From GCA-2733415 sp965178655 (lineage in GTDB: Bacteria; Bacteroidota; Bacteroidia; Flavobacteriales; Flavobacteriaceae), in the NCBI GenBank assembly GCA_965178655.1, contig OZ238266.1, positions 62,001 through 126,000 of the forward strand: a DNA stretch of 64,000 nucleotides. Direction: 5' to 3'. Under the pieces are notes generated by a model. That model had not been told where the DNA came from and ran no database searches. It was given only the letters and a program-made list of their open reading frames with translations. This document shows positions 36,429 through 43,883 of the stretch, in pieces (the first letter of the stretch is position 1; every line of letters begins with the position of its first letter). The translations under genes and the position numbers were made by a program.

Positions 36429-37490
36429 TTATAAATTCGCTAAAAACGCTAAAGTGTTTACACCATCGGCATAATCTGTTAAGGCTGGTTTTTGTGTTTG
36501 TCCAAACGGAATTTCATTTTCTAAAATGCCATCGGCAACAATACATTGTATTTTATTAGCGTCTGTGGCTAGGGTGTTTTTTAATGTTGCTATATCAGTA
36601 TAGTATTCATAGAACACCGAAGAAATAGGAGAGGCATAGCTTTTGTCTTCCTTAAGCATTAAAAATCCATTTTCTAAGACATCAAACAAACTCATTAAAT
36701 AGACAGCTTTGTTGTAGTCGTAATTATTAGCATACTTGGCATTGTCCATAATATTGCTATTAGGAAACATGGCCTTAAAAAAGGCATCAAAATTATAATC
36801 TTTAGGAATAAATAATTTCGAAACACTGCGGCAACCTAAACCAAAATAAGTAAAAATGTCTGTAGCTAAAGCTTTAAGTTGTTCAGGGGTTTCTTTACCA
36901 GTAAGTACGGCTATAGAGTTTCTGTTTTCGCGAATAATGGCAGGGTATTCTCCAAAGTAATGTTCAAAATAACGTGCGGTATTAGAACTTCCTGTTGCTA
37001 TTACAGCATTAAAATCGGTTAATTTTTCTTCAGAAAAACGAATGCTATCTTTTAGCTCTGGTAAAACATAGGTTAAATATTTTGCTAAAACAGGTAGTAA
37101 ATGTTTGTCGTTAGATGATTGCTTTATAAGGACTTTGTTTCCGGAGAGTAATACCGATAAAAAATCGTGAAATCCTACTAACGGAATATTTCCTGCCATG
37201 ATAATGGCCACTGTTTTAGGTGTGTTTTTATCTAAATCTTCACTTAAAGTAAAGTTTGTTAAGTTGTTTTTAGTTAGAGATTTGTGCCATCCTTCGCAAG
37301 AAAATAGTACGTTTTGTAAAGTAAACCAACTATTAAACTCATGAGCCCGTTCTACTTGCATTTTAAAGGCGTCAAAAAACAAATCGTTATGCGAAATATT
37401 TTCTTTTTTTGTTATTCCTGCAGTGGTGAATTGTCCTAAGAAATCACCTAATTGTGAAAAGGCTAAAATTCTATCTGTTAATTTACTCAT
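36429..37490 (-). CDS. Acyl-CoA reductase (LuxC family)
   Basis: The 353-residue aldehyde-dehydrogenase-like protein reduces acyl-CoA or acyl-thioester groups with NADPH in characterised LuxC enzymes. The likely nucleophile is the cysteine of YFGLGCRSVSKLFIP, and the nucleotide-binding part includes TVAIIMAGNIPLVGFHDFLSVLLSGNKVLIKQSSND. It is conserved next to serC and the ferredoxin gene in many Flavobacteriaceae, but the physiological substrate is not known. It reads divergently from the ferredoxin gene. Confidence 0.87.
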   Translation of the reverse strand: MSKLTDRILAFSQLGDFLGQFTTAGITKKENISHNDLFFDAFKMQVERAHEFNSWFTLQNVLFSCEGWHKSLTKNNLTNFTLSEDLDKNTPKTVAIIMAGNIPLVGFHDFLSVLLSGNKVLIKQSSNDKHLLPVLAKYLTYVLPELKDSIRFSEEKLTDFNAVIATGSSNTARYFEHYFGEYPAIIRENRNSIAVLTGKETPEQLKALATDIFTYFGLGCRSVSKLFIPKDYNFDAFFKAMFPNSNIMDNAKYANNYDYNKAVYLMSLFDVLENGFLMLKEDKSYASPISSVFYEYYTDIATLKNTLATDANKIQCIVADGILENEIPFGQTQKPALTDYADGVNTLAFLANL

Positions 37491-37556
37491 TTATCTTGTG
37501 TGTAAATAGTTTTGGTGTTATTTTTGTGGCCGTAAATAATTAGACTACATATTTGG

Positions 37557-37564
37557 CAAAGATA
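37557..37564 (-). promoter_or_regulatory. -7 promoter element for the acyl-CoA reductase-serC unit
   Basis: The minus strand reads TATCTTTG, a match to TAnnTTTG, 66 bp before the reductase start. Confidence 0.5.
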
Positions 37565-37687
37565 CAGATTGTATTAAAAGCAGTGCAAATTATTTTATAG
37601 AAACTTACTTGTTAGGTTAAACAAAGATAATTATGTAGGTCTTTCCGTATGGTTAGGCTATATGTCTTACAATTAAAAGCAAAAATT

Positions 37688-38041
37688 ATGGCAATTATAA
37701 TAACCGATGAATGTATTAACTGTGGCGCATGTGAGCCAGAGTGTCCTAATACTGCAATTTATGAAGCGGCAGACGATTGGCGATATGCAGATGGTACTGC
37801 GTTAAAAGGCGATTTACAGTTAACTAACGGTAAAACGGTAAATGCAGATGCTGCTCAGGAGCCTGTTAGTGATGAGGTGTATTATATTGTACCAGATAAA
37901 TGTACCGAGTGCAAAGGTTTTCATGAAGAGCCACAATGTGCAGCGGTTTGTCCGGTAGATTGTTGTGTGCCTGATGATGCAGTAGTAGAAACCGATGATG
38001 AATTACTCAAAAAGCAAGCGTTTATGCATCCTGACGGATAG
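37688..38041 (+). CDS. Two-cluster [4Fe-4S] ferredoxin
   Basis: The protein has 117 residues from the ATG at 37688 (MAIIITDECINCGACEPECP), the start used by homologues; an ATG 39 bases upstream is less likely. The first cluster motif is CINCGACEPECPNTAIYE and the second CTECKGFHEEPQCAAVCPVDCCV, with a long insert of about 45 residues between them. It is a small cytoplasmic electron carrier of the bacterial YfhL/Fdx type. Its partner is unknown; the divergent acyl-CoA reductase is a candidate by position only. Confidence 0.92.
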   Translation: MAIIITDECINCGACEPECPNTAIYEAADDWRYADGTALKGDLQLTNGKTVNADAAQEPVSDEVYYIVPDKCTECKGFHEEPQCAAVCPVDCCVPDDAVVETDDELLKKQAFMHPDG

Positions 38042-38062
38042 TAAAGCAAATATCGTAACATA

Positions 38063-38090
38063 AAAAAAGCACCTATATAGGTGCTTTTTT
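38063..38090 (+). terminator. Rho-independent terminator after the ferredoxin gene
   Basis: A perfect inverted repeat AAAAAAGCACC..GGTGCTTTTTT with TATA at the centre and T/A runs on both sides. Confidence 0.88.
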
Positions 38091-38097
38091 TATTGGA

Positions 38098-38141
38098 ATT
38101 CATTTAAAAAATACCAAGTACTTGGTATTTTTTAAATGAAT
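38098..38141. repeat. Perfect 44-bp palindrome upstream of the hsd operon
   Basis: Twenty-two bases on each side match without a gap or mismatch around the centre AAGT|ACTT at 38119/38120. The inner part is ATACCAAGTACTTGGTAT and the outer arms are AT-rich. It has no following T-tract of its own and lies about 15 bp upstream of the two tandem -7 boxes of hsdM. It could be an operator for a dimeric regulator, a cruciform, or the scar of an insertion boundary. Confidence 0.9.
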
Positions 38142-38155
38142 AGAGGGTTGTATCT

Positions 38156-38184
38156 TTGTAAAACCTATTATTTAGTTATCTTTG
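38156..38184 (+). promoter_or_regulatory. Promoter of the hsd operon
   Basis: TTG at 38156-38158 and TATCTTTG at 38177-38184 are 18 bp apart. A second TATCTTTG lies at 38151-38158 and partly overlaps this TTG, so two staggered promoters are possible. The hsdM ATG follows 62 bp after the -7 box. Confidence 0.65.
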
Positions 38185-38246
38185 GGAGAGAGACCTATTA
38201 TAACATCAGTAGATACGAAAATAAGCTTAAATTATAAAACATACAA

Positions 38247-40034
38247 ATGGCAAAAAAAGATACAAGTAGTTTTGAGCAAAAACTATTTAAAGCAGCAGAT
38301 AAATTAAGAAAAAACATTGATGCTGCAGAATACAAGCATGTAGTATTGGGTTTGGTATTCTTAAAATACATTTCAGAATCGTTTAGCGAATTGCATGCTA
38401 AGCTAGAAGCAGATGAGTGGAGTGATGCGGAAGATAGAGATGAATACATTGCAGAAAATGTGTTTTTTGTACCCAAATTAGCAAGGTGGACACATATACA
38501 TGCCAATGCAAAATTACCAAGCATAGGGCAGACTATAGATGCTGCCATGGAAGCGGTAGAAAAAGAAAATGCAGAATTAAAAAATGTTTTGCCACAGGTT
38601 TACGGAAAAGCCAACTTAGACAAAACCTCCTTAGGAGAACTAATTGATTTAATTTCCAATACAGAATTACAAGCAGAAAACGAAAACTCTAAAGATTTGT
38701 TTGGTAGAGTTTACGAATACTTTTTAGGAGAATTTGCCAATGCAGAAGGAAAAAAGGGAGGACAGTTTTACACCCCAAAAGCCATAGTGAAACTAATGGT
38801 AGAAATGATTGAACCCTACAAAGGAAGGGTTTACGATCCTGCCAGTGGTAGTGGTGGTATGTTTGTGATGTCTGAAAAATTTGTAACCGAACATAGCGGT
38901 AATATTAAAGACATTACGGTTTACGGACAAGAGAGCAACCAAACCACTTGGAAGCTCTCTCGTATGAACCTTGCTATTCGTAACATCAACTCTAAGTTTG
39001 TAGCTTGGAATACGGAAGGAACCTTTTTAAAAGATGCACACCCAGATTTAAAAGCAGATTTTATACTTGCCAACCCACCCTTTAACCAAAAGGAATGGGG
39101 AGTAGATATACTACAAGAAGACGGTAGATGGAAACACGGAACACCACCCAATGGAAACGCCAATTTTGGTTGGATGCAACACATGTTGTATCACCTAGCA
39201 CCAAAGGGAGTAATGGCAACCGTACTTTCTAACGGTTCCTTAAGTTCCAACACCTCAGGTGAAGGCGATATTCGTAAAAATTTAGTGGAAGAAGGTTTGG
39301 TAGAATGTATTGTGGCTCTACCTAAACAGCTATTCTACAATACAGGTATTCCTGCTTGTATATGGTTTTTAAGAAGAGAAAAGAACGAAAATAAAGAAGT
39401 ATTGTTTGTTGATGCCTCCGAAATGGGCTTTATGAAAAGCCGAGTACATAGAGATTTTACGGAAGAAGACATTGCTAAAATTACAGCTACCTACCACAAC
39501 TGGAGGGCGGGTAAAGATTATGAGGATGTAAAAGGCTATTGCAAAGCTGCCAGTTTAGAAGATATACAAAAGCACAGCCATGTACTTACGCCTGGGCGTT
39601 ATGTAGGTATTCCTGATGAGGAAGATGACCTGCCTGCGCCTAAGCCTGGAGAATTTTATGTCTATACTATTAAATGTGATGACGATAGTATATATATTGG
39701 ACAGACCGATAACATTCCTAGAAGATGGAATGAGCATGTTACAGGAAAAGGTGCACAGCACACTAAAAAGTACAAGCCAAAATATATACCTCATTATGAG
39801 GTTTTTGATAGTAGAGAAAAAGCAGTAGCTAGAGAAAAAGAATTGAAAACTACTGGAGGAAGAAGATGGTTAAAAGAACAAATTGCCAATGGTACGGCTA
39901 GGCAGGCAGGCGGTATCCCTTTTGAAGATAAAATGGCAGACCTTACCGCTACTTTAAAACAGCAAATGGACAAAGAGGCTGAACTGAATAAAGAAATTGC
40001 AACTCAGCTTTCTAAAATAGGCTTTAGTTTATGA
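38247..40034 (+). CDS. hsdM: Type I restriction-modification methyltransferase HsdM with an inserted GIY-YIG nuclease domain
   Basis: The 595-residue protein has the N-terminal HsdM helical domain (about 10-130) and an N6-adenine methyltransferase domain: SAM motif VYDPASGSGGMFV (about 196-208) and catalytic NPPF (about 275). Near residue 454 it reads GIPDEEDD, which in ordinary HsdM runs on to GIPFEDKMADL; here 94 codons (about 462-555) intervene. They encode a GIY-YIG module (FYVYTIKCDDDSIYIGQT, PRRWNEHV, VAREKEL) and end in ARQAGG. The HsdM tail then continues in frame (about 556-595, a predicted helix contacting HsdS), so the gene looks functional. Its stop overlaps the next start (ATGA). 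Confidence 0.93.
   Translation: MAKKDTSSFEQKLFKAADKLRKNIDAAEYKHVVLGLVFLKYISESFSELHAKLEADEWSDAEDRDEYIAENVFFVPKLARWTHIHANAKLPSIGQTIDAAMEAVEKENAELKNVLPQVYGKANLDKTSLGELIDLISNTELQAENENSKDLFGRVYEYFLGEFANAEGKKGGQFYTPKAIVKLMVEMIEPYKGRVYDPASGSGGMFVMSEKFVTEHSGNIKDITVYGQESNQTTWKLSRMNLAIRNINSKFVAWNTEGTFLKDAHPDLKADFILANPPFNQKEWGVDILQEDGRWKHGTPPNGNANFGWMQHMLYHLAPKGVMATVLSNGSLSSNTSGEGDIRKNLVEEGLVECIVALPKQLFYNTGIPACIWFLRREKNENKEVLFVDASEMGFMKSRVHRDFTEEDIAKITATYHNWRAGKDYEDVKGYCKAASLEDIQKHSHVLTPGRYVGIPDEEDDLPAPKPGEFYVYTIKCDDDSIYIGQTDNIPRRWNEHVTGKGAQHTKKYKPKYIPHYEVFDSREKAVAREKELKTTGGRRWLKEQIANGTARQAGGIPFEDKMADLTATLKQQMDKEAELNKEIATQLSKIGFSL
39629..39911 (+). mobile_element. In-frame GIY-YIG element inside hsdM, with inverted CCTGCCTG/CAGGCAGG ends
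   Basis: The insertion begins with CCTGCCTGCGCCTAAGCC (39629) and ends with GGCTAGGCAGGCAGGC (to 39911); the ends are inverted relative to each other (CCTGCCTG with CAGGCAGG). Between them lies a GIY-YIG/URI-type domain of about 80 residues with the two motif pieces VYT and YIG, the Arg of PRRW, the His of NEHV, and a downstream Glu. The total length is compatible with an uninterrupted HsdM frame. The same arms, without the nuclease, occur in hsdR. The boundaries are inferred to within a few bases; the mobile nature is an inference. Confidence 0.6.
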
Positions 40035-40864
40035 GTAAAAAGAATAAAAATATAGATGTGAAAGGAATTTCTGTAACGGTAAATTCTTTTGATAAAGATG
40101 CATTTATTTGTATTACAGATATTGCAAAATATAAAAACCCTGATGCTCCCAGAGATGTTATAAAAAACTGGATGAGAACCAAAAATACTATTGAGTTACT
40201 TGGGCTTTGGGAAAAATTGAACAACCCAAGTTTTAAACAGGTCGAATTCGACCTGTTTAGAAATGAAGCAGGATTTAATCATTTTGTGCTTTCCCCAAAA
40301 AAATGGATAGTAACTACCAATGCCATTGGTTTACAATCAAAATCAGGAAGGTATGGTGGTACATACGCTCATATTGATATTGCATTAGAGTTTGCTTCAT
40401 GGGTGTCGGTAGAATTTAAGTTTTACATGATTAAAGAATTCCAACGCTTAAAAGATGTAGAAACCAAAACATTGGATTGGGATGTAAAACGAAACCTAAC
40501 CAAAATAAACTACCGCATACATACAGATGCCATTAAGCAAAATTTACTACCAAGCACTTTAAGTAAAAAACAAATAGGACTGGTATATGCGCATGAAGCA
40601 GATGTACTTAATGTGGCTTTGTTTGGAAAAACGGCTTTACAATGGAGAACAGAAAACCCTAAAGAAAAAGGCAATATACGCGACCATGCCAATGTGAGCC
40701 AATTGGTCTGTTTATCTAATTTAGAAACCCTAAATGCGGTGTTTATTAACGACAATATGCCACAAAACAAGCGTTTGGAAAAACTCAACCAAATAGCTAT
40801 TGGGCAAATGAACATTTTATTAGAAGATGGAAGCTCTAATTTACTAAACCCCAAAACCAACTAA
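40031..40864 (+). CDS. KilA-N domain DNA-binding protein of the hsd operon
   Basis: The 277-residue protein has an N-terminal KilA-N domain (about 10-135: ICITDIAKYKNPDAPRDVIKNWMRTKNTIELLG, then NAIGLQSKSGRYGGTYAHIDIALEFASWVSVEFKFYMIKEFQRL). The C-terminal part (about 150-277) is an unnamed helical region. KilA-N proteins bind DNA and are widespread in phages and in type I operons of Bacteroidota; their role in restriction is not established. Its start overlaps hsdM by 4 bases and its stop is one base from the next ATG, so it is translationally coupled. Confidence 0.85.
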   Translation: MSKKNKNIDVKGISVTVNSFDKDAFICITDIAKYKNPDAPRDVIKNWMRTKNTIELLGLWEKLNNPSFKQVEFDLFRNEAGFNHFVLSPKKWIVTTNAIGLQSKSGRYGGTYAHIDIALEFASWVSVEFKFYMIKEFQRLKDVETKTLDWDVKRNLTKINYRIHTDAIKQNLLPSTLSKKQIGLVYAHEADVLNVALFGKTALQWRTENPKEKGNIRDHANVSQLVCLSNLETLNAVFINDNMPQNKRLEKLNQIAIGQMNILLEDGSSNLLNPKTN

Positions 40865-40865
40865 G

Positions 40866-41144
40866 ATGAGTGTAGATAATATAATACCAAACGGGTGGGT
40901 GGAAATATCAATAAACAAGGCTGTAGATCTTGGTGTGTTAGAAAAGCCTTTAGATGGAAATCACGGTGAAATCCACCCCAAAGGAGACGATTTTGTTGAT
41001 TCAGGGGTTCCTTTTATAATGGCTTCAGATATTAAAAATGGGTCTGTTGATTATTTAAATTGTAGTTTTATTAAAAACAAACAAAGCCTTGCGAACGATT
41101 ACGAACAATTGCGAACGATTACGAACGATTACAACCGATTATGA
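40866..41144 (+). pseudogene. Truncated hsdS fragment (start of a specificity subunit)
   Basis: The frame gives 92 residues. The first 75 match the start of an HsdS target-recognition domain (PNGWVEISINKAVDLGVLEKPLDGNHGEIHPKGDDFVDSGVPFIMASDIKNGSVDYLNCSFIKNKQ), which normally continues for another 100 or more residues. Here it runs straight into a 10-bp tandem repeat and stops at a TGA inside unit 6. It cannot form a full recognition domain. I read it as the remnant of a second hsdS, cut by recombination or slippage at the repeat. Confidence 0.75.
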
Positions 41145-41180
41145 CCGATTACGGACGATTACGGACGATTACGGACGATT
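41091..41180 (+). repeat. Nine-unit tandem repeat of 10 bp (consensus ACGAACGATT)
   Basis: Nine adjacent units follow the pattern, three exact or near exact and others differing by one to three bases (for example ACGGACGATT three times in a row, ATGACCGATT once). Because 10 is not a multiple of 3, each run of three units encodes the same ten residues (TNDYERLRTI, permuted) in any forward frame. A gain or loss of one unit therefore changes the frame of what follows while leaving the repeat peptide unchanged. Confidence 0.95.
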
Positions 41181-41184
41181 AAGT

Positions 41185-41379
41185 ATGGACGAACAACAAA
41201 TGCTTTTATACTTATTAGATAATAAAACAATTAATAGACAAGAAGCCATGGAAATACTAGGCTTTAAAAAATCTAAAATACATGAACTTTTTGCACTACT
41301 TATGAAAGCACAGCTGATAGAACAAAAAGGAAAAGGAAGAGCGACCTATTACCAACTAAACCCAAATACCAATGACTAA
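41185..41379 (+). CDS. Small winged-helix domain fragment
   Basis: From the ATG at 41185 the protein has 64 residues; the frame is open back to 41089 through the tandem repeat. It forms a compact winged helix: DEQQMLLYLLDNKTINRQEAMEILGFKKSKIHELFALLMKAQLIEQKGKGRATYYQLN. From memory, the same NDYERLRTIT-type repeat followed by such a domain occurs at the C-terminus of AlbA/Schlafen-type ATP-binding proteins in Bacteroidota, so this may be a detached tail of such a gene. It overlaps the start of hsdS by 8 bases. Whether it is expressed alone is unknown. Confidence 0.5.
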   Translation: MDEQQMLLYLLDNKTINRQEAMEILGFKKSKIHELFALLMKAQLIEQKGKGRATYYQLNPNTND

Positions 41380-42661
41380 TACACTACCAAATAACTGGAC
41401 AGAAACTACTTTTGGGGAGGTTTGTAAAACTAATATCAAATCCATAGATAAAAATTATTTCTATAAGAATATTTATTATTTAGATACAGGTTCTATAACA
41501 AAAGGGGAAATTGATTCATTTCAAAATTTTAAACTAATTGATGCTCCAAGTAGGGCAAAACGATTAGTTAAAAGCAATGACATTGTGTACTCAACTGTTA
41601 GACCAAATCAAGAACATTATGGTTTTATATCTAATCCATTAGAAAATTTAATTGTCTCAACAGGATTCACAGTTATTACTGCTATTACAGTAAATCCAAA
41701 ATATTTATATTACTATTTAACTCAATCTTCTGTTACAAATTACTTACACACACTTGCAGAACATAGTACATCTGCATACCCTTCTATTAAACCAATTGAT
41801 ATTGAAAATTTATCTTTTCTAATTCCTACAAACATTGAAGAACAAAAAGCCATAGCCGGCATACTCACGGCATTTGATGATAAAATAGAAAACCTACAAG
41901 CCCAAAATAAAATCTTAGAACAAACCGCACAAACTATTTTTAAGGAATGGTTTGGCAAATACCAAATTGGAGACCAGCTACCTGAGGGGTGGCGTGTTGG
42001 GAAGTTGGGGGAGTTTATTTCGGAATCTCTTGGAGGAGACTATGGGAAAGAAGAACTTCAAGACGATTACACTGAAGAAACTCTTTGTTTAAGAGGTACA
42101 GATTTACCAGACATGAAAATGGGAGTTCCTGAAAAAGCACCAAGAAGATTTTTAAAGAAATCAAAACTAGATAGATGTAAATTAGTTTATGGAGACATTG
42201 TAATTGAAATTAGCGGTGGGACTGAAAATCAGTCTACAGGTCGTGTAGCGTACATTAATGAACAAATTTTGAGGAATTCTGATTTACCAATGACTTGTGT
42301 GAATTTCTGCAGAATATTAAGACCAACTAATCCAGAGAACTCTTATTTTATTTATTCTCTATTTGAATACCTATATAATAGAAAAGTTCTCTTTAATTGG
42401 GAAAATGGCACAACAGGCATAAAAAACTTAAATTTAAAAGCACTTTTAAACGGTTTTGATTTACAGTTGCCTAAATCTGATGAAAAAATTATTGAATTTA
42501 ATCAGTTTGTTAAAAGTTCTTATGTGAAAATTCAAACAAACAACTCCCAAATCCAAACCCTCAAACAAACTAGAGATACTTTGTTGCCAAAGTTAATGAG
42601 TGGAGTACTGAGGGTAAACCTGTCTGCGAGCAAGGCTCAGGCAGACGAATTTAAAAATTAG
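41372..42661 (+). CDS. hsdS: Type I restriction-modification specificity subunit HsdS
   Basis: The 429-residue protein contains two target-recognition domains (about 5-150 and 210-370), each followed by a long conserved helix (SNIEEQKAIAGILTAFDDKIENLQAQNKILEQTAQTIFKEWF and the C-terminal NSQIQTLKQTRDTLLPKLMSG). It directs HsdM and HsdR to a bipartite DNA target that cannot be read from sequence. After the usual end (LMSGVLRV) it carries a 13-residue tail (from Leu 417: LSASKAQADEFKN) encoded by a hairpin-forming repeat related to the insertions in hsdR. Confidence 0.93.
   Translation: MTNTLPNNWTETTFGEVCKTNIKSIDKNYFYKNIYYLDTGSITKGEIDSFQNFKLIDAPSRAKRLVKSNDIVYSTVRPNQEHYGFISNPLENLIVSTGFTVITAITVNPKYLYYYLTQSSVTNYLHTLAEHSTSAYPSIKPIDIENLSFLIPTNIEEQKAIAGILTAFDDKIENLQAQNKILEQTAQTIFKEWFGKYQIGDQLPEGWRVGKLGEFISESLGGDYGKEELQDDYTEETLCLRGTDLPDMKMGVPEKAPRRFLKKSKLDRCKLVYGDIVIEISGGTENQSTGRVAYINEQILRNSDLPMTCVNFCRILRPTNPENSYFIYSLFEYLYNRKVLFNWENGTTGIKNLNLKALLNGFDLQLPKSDEKIIEFNQFVKSSYVKIQTNNSQIQTLKQTRDTLLPKLMSGVLRVNLSASKAQADEFKN
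42622..42646 (+). repeat. Hairpin repeat at the 3' end of hsdS
   Basis: GTCTGC and GCAGAC flank an inner stem GAGC/GCTC with an AAG loop and a two-base AG bulge. It encodes LSASKAQAD in the reading frame. It resembles the CCTGCCTG/CAGGCAGG element but is a longer, divergent version. Confidence 0.7.
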
Positions 42662-42665
42662 AGGT

Positions 42666-43883
42666 ATGGCAAATATGATACAATATAAAACAGAGGATTT
42701 CCCTAAAAACCTAACAATATCAATTGGGGCAAGACATTCATTTAAAAATTACTCAAAAATTCAAGATTGGATTAATAGTGAAATTGAATTTTGGAATAGT
42801 CTTTCTAATCCACATAATATTGTTAATGTTTTTACTAGGAATATTAAAAATATTATTGATCAAAAATTTGATCAAAATAGACCTGAAGGATATGATATAG
42901 GGACTCTATTAGAAGAAATTAAAACCCATATTGAATCAAATTTTAAGAGTCATGGATTAATTTCTTTAAGAAGCAAAGAAGGCAAATGGTTAAAGCAATT
43001 ACATCAAAATAATCCATCCATCTTTATTGGGGCTGTAACTTATTTTCAGAATAAAACAAAAGGTATCTCTAGTAGTCAAGAGGCCAATAGAGATGGGGCT
43101 TTTGCAGCTTATTTATTTGATAACAAAATTGAACCTGATTTTAATCTTGAAAAACAACAATATGAAGAGTTCTACTCTGAAATAGTTCAACAGAAAGATG
43201 AGATTTTAAAGGAGTTAGTTGATATTAGGGAGGATAATGAAAAGTTGAATAATATTATAAAAAAACAAACTGCTGACTGGGAATCTTCTTTTGCTACTCA
43301 AAAAACCGAAACAGCTAAAAGATTTGATGAAGAATATACTCGTCATAAAGAGAAGATGACAGAATCAGAAACCTTCTATGAAAAGAAACTTGCTGTAAAA
43401 AATGCAGTAACCTACTGGACTAATAAGGCTAGCAGACATAGAACAAATAGTTTTGTTTTTGGAGGCTTAGCAGGTGCTTTAATGTTAGCTTCTTTGGGTG
43501 TTATATATTGCTTAGCTAAATATATTGTTAATTTAGATTTGTCAGATGTAAACGGAATAGGGAATAGAATATTAACTGAAAATGGAGCCTTGCAACTGTG
43601 GGTTTATGGTTTGTTTATAATATCAATGACTATTATTCTATGGGTAATCAGACTGTTTGTGAAAGTGTTTTTAAGTAATCTTCATTTGCTTTCAGATGCA
43701 AAAGAACGAGAAACAATGATACAAACTTATTTAGCATTTGAGAGAGAAGAAAAAACTTTAAAAGACACAGATAGAGATTTAATTCTACCTTCAATTTTTA
43801 GAGTTTCTTCACATGGTATCATAAAAGATGATTCTTCACCAAGTTCTCCTATGAATATTATAATGAAAAAATTCACAGATTAA
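42666..43883 (+). CDS. Coiled-coil membrane protein of the DUF6161 type within the hsd operon
   Basis: The protein has 405 residues. The N-terminal half (1-165) is soluble, followed by a predicted coiled coil (about 165-250, EEFYSEIVQQKDEILKELVDIREDNEKLN...). Two membrane segments follow (VFGGLAGALMLASLGVIYCLAKYIV and LWVYGLFIISMTIILWVIRLFVKVF), then a conserved-looking end, HLLSDAKERETMIQTYLAFEREEKTLKDTDRDLILPSIFRVSSHGIIKDD. I recall this end as DUF6161. No function is known. It lies 4 bp after hsdS and its last base is the first base of the hsdR start, so it is a full member of the operon. Confidence 0.75.
   Translation: MANMIQYKTEDFPKNLTISIGARHSFKNYSKIQDWINSEIEFWNSLSNPHNIVNVFTRNIKNIIDQKFDQNRPEGYDIGTLLEEIKTHIESNFKSHGLISLRSKEGKWLKQLHQNNPSIFIGAVTYFQNKTKGISSSQEANRDGAFAAYLFDNKIEPDFNLEKQQYEEFYSEIVQQKDEILKELVDIREDNEKLNNIIKKQTADWESSFATQKTETAKRFDEEYTRHKEKMTESETFYEKKLAVKNAVTYWTNKASRHRTNSFVFGGLAGALMLASLGVIYCLAKYIVNLDLSDVNGIGNRILTENGALQLWVYGLFIISMTIILWVIRLFVKVFLSNLHLLSDAKERETMIQTYLAFEREEKTLKDTDRDLILPSIFRVSSHGIIKDDSSPSSPMNIIMKKFTD

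Noticed and set aside
38063..38141. One large composite terminator after the ferredoxin gene
   Set aside because: The first palindrome (38063-38090) alone is a full terminator. The 44-bp palindrome after it has a separate centre and no T-run.
38247..40034. Frameshifted or broken hsdM
   Set aside because: The region between the two halves is a complete in-frame GIY-YIG domain and the C-terminal HsdM tail resumes correctly, so the gene is one intact reading frame.
41091..41180. CRISPR-like array
   Set aside because: The units are 10 bp long and adjacent with no spacers, and no cas gene is near. It is a simple tandem repeat.
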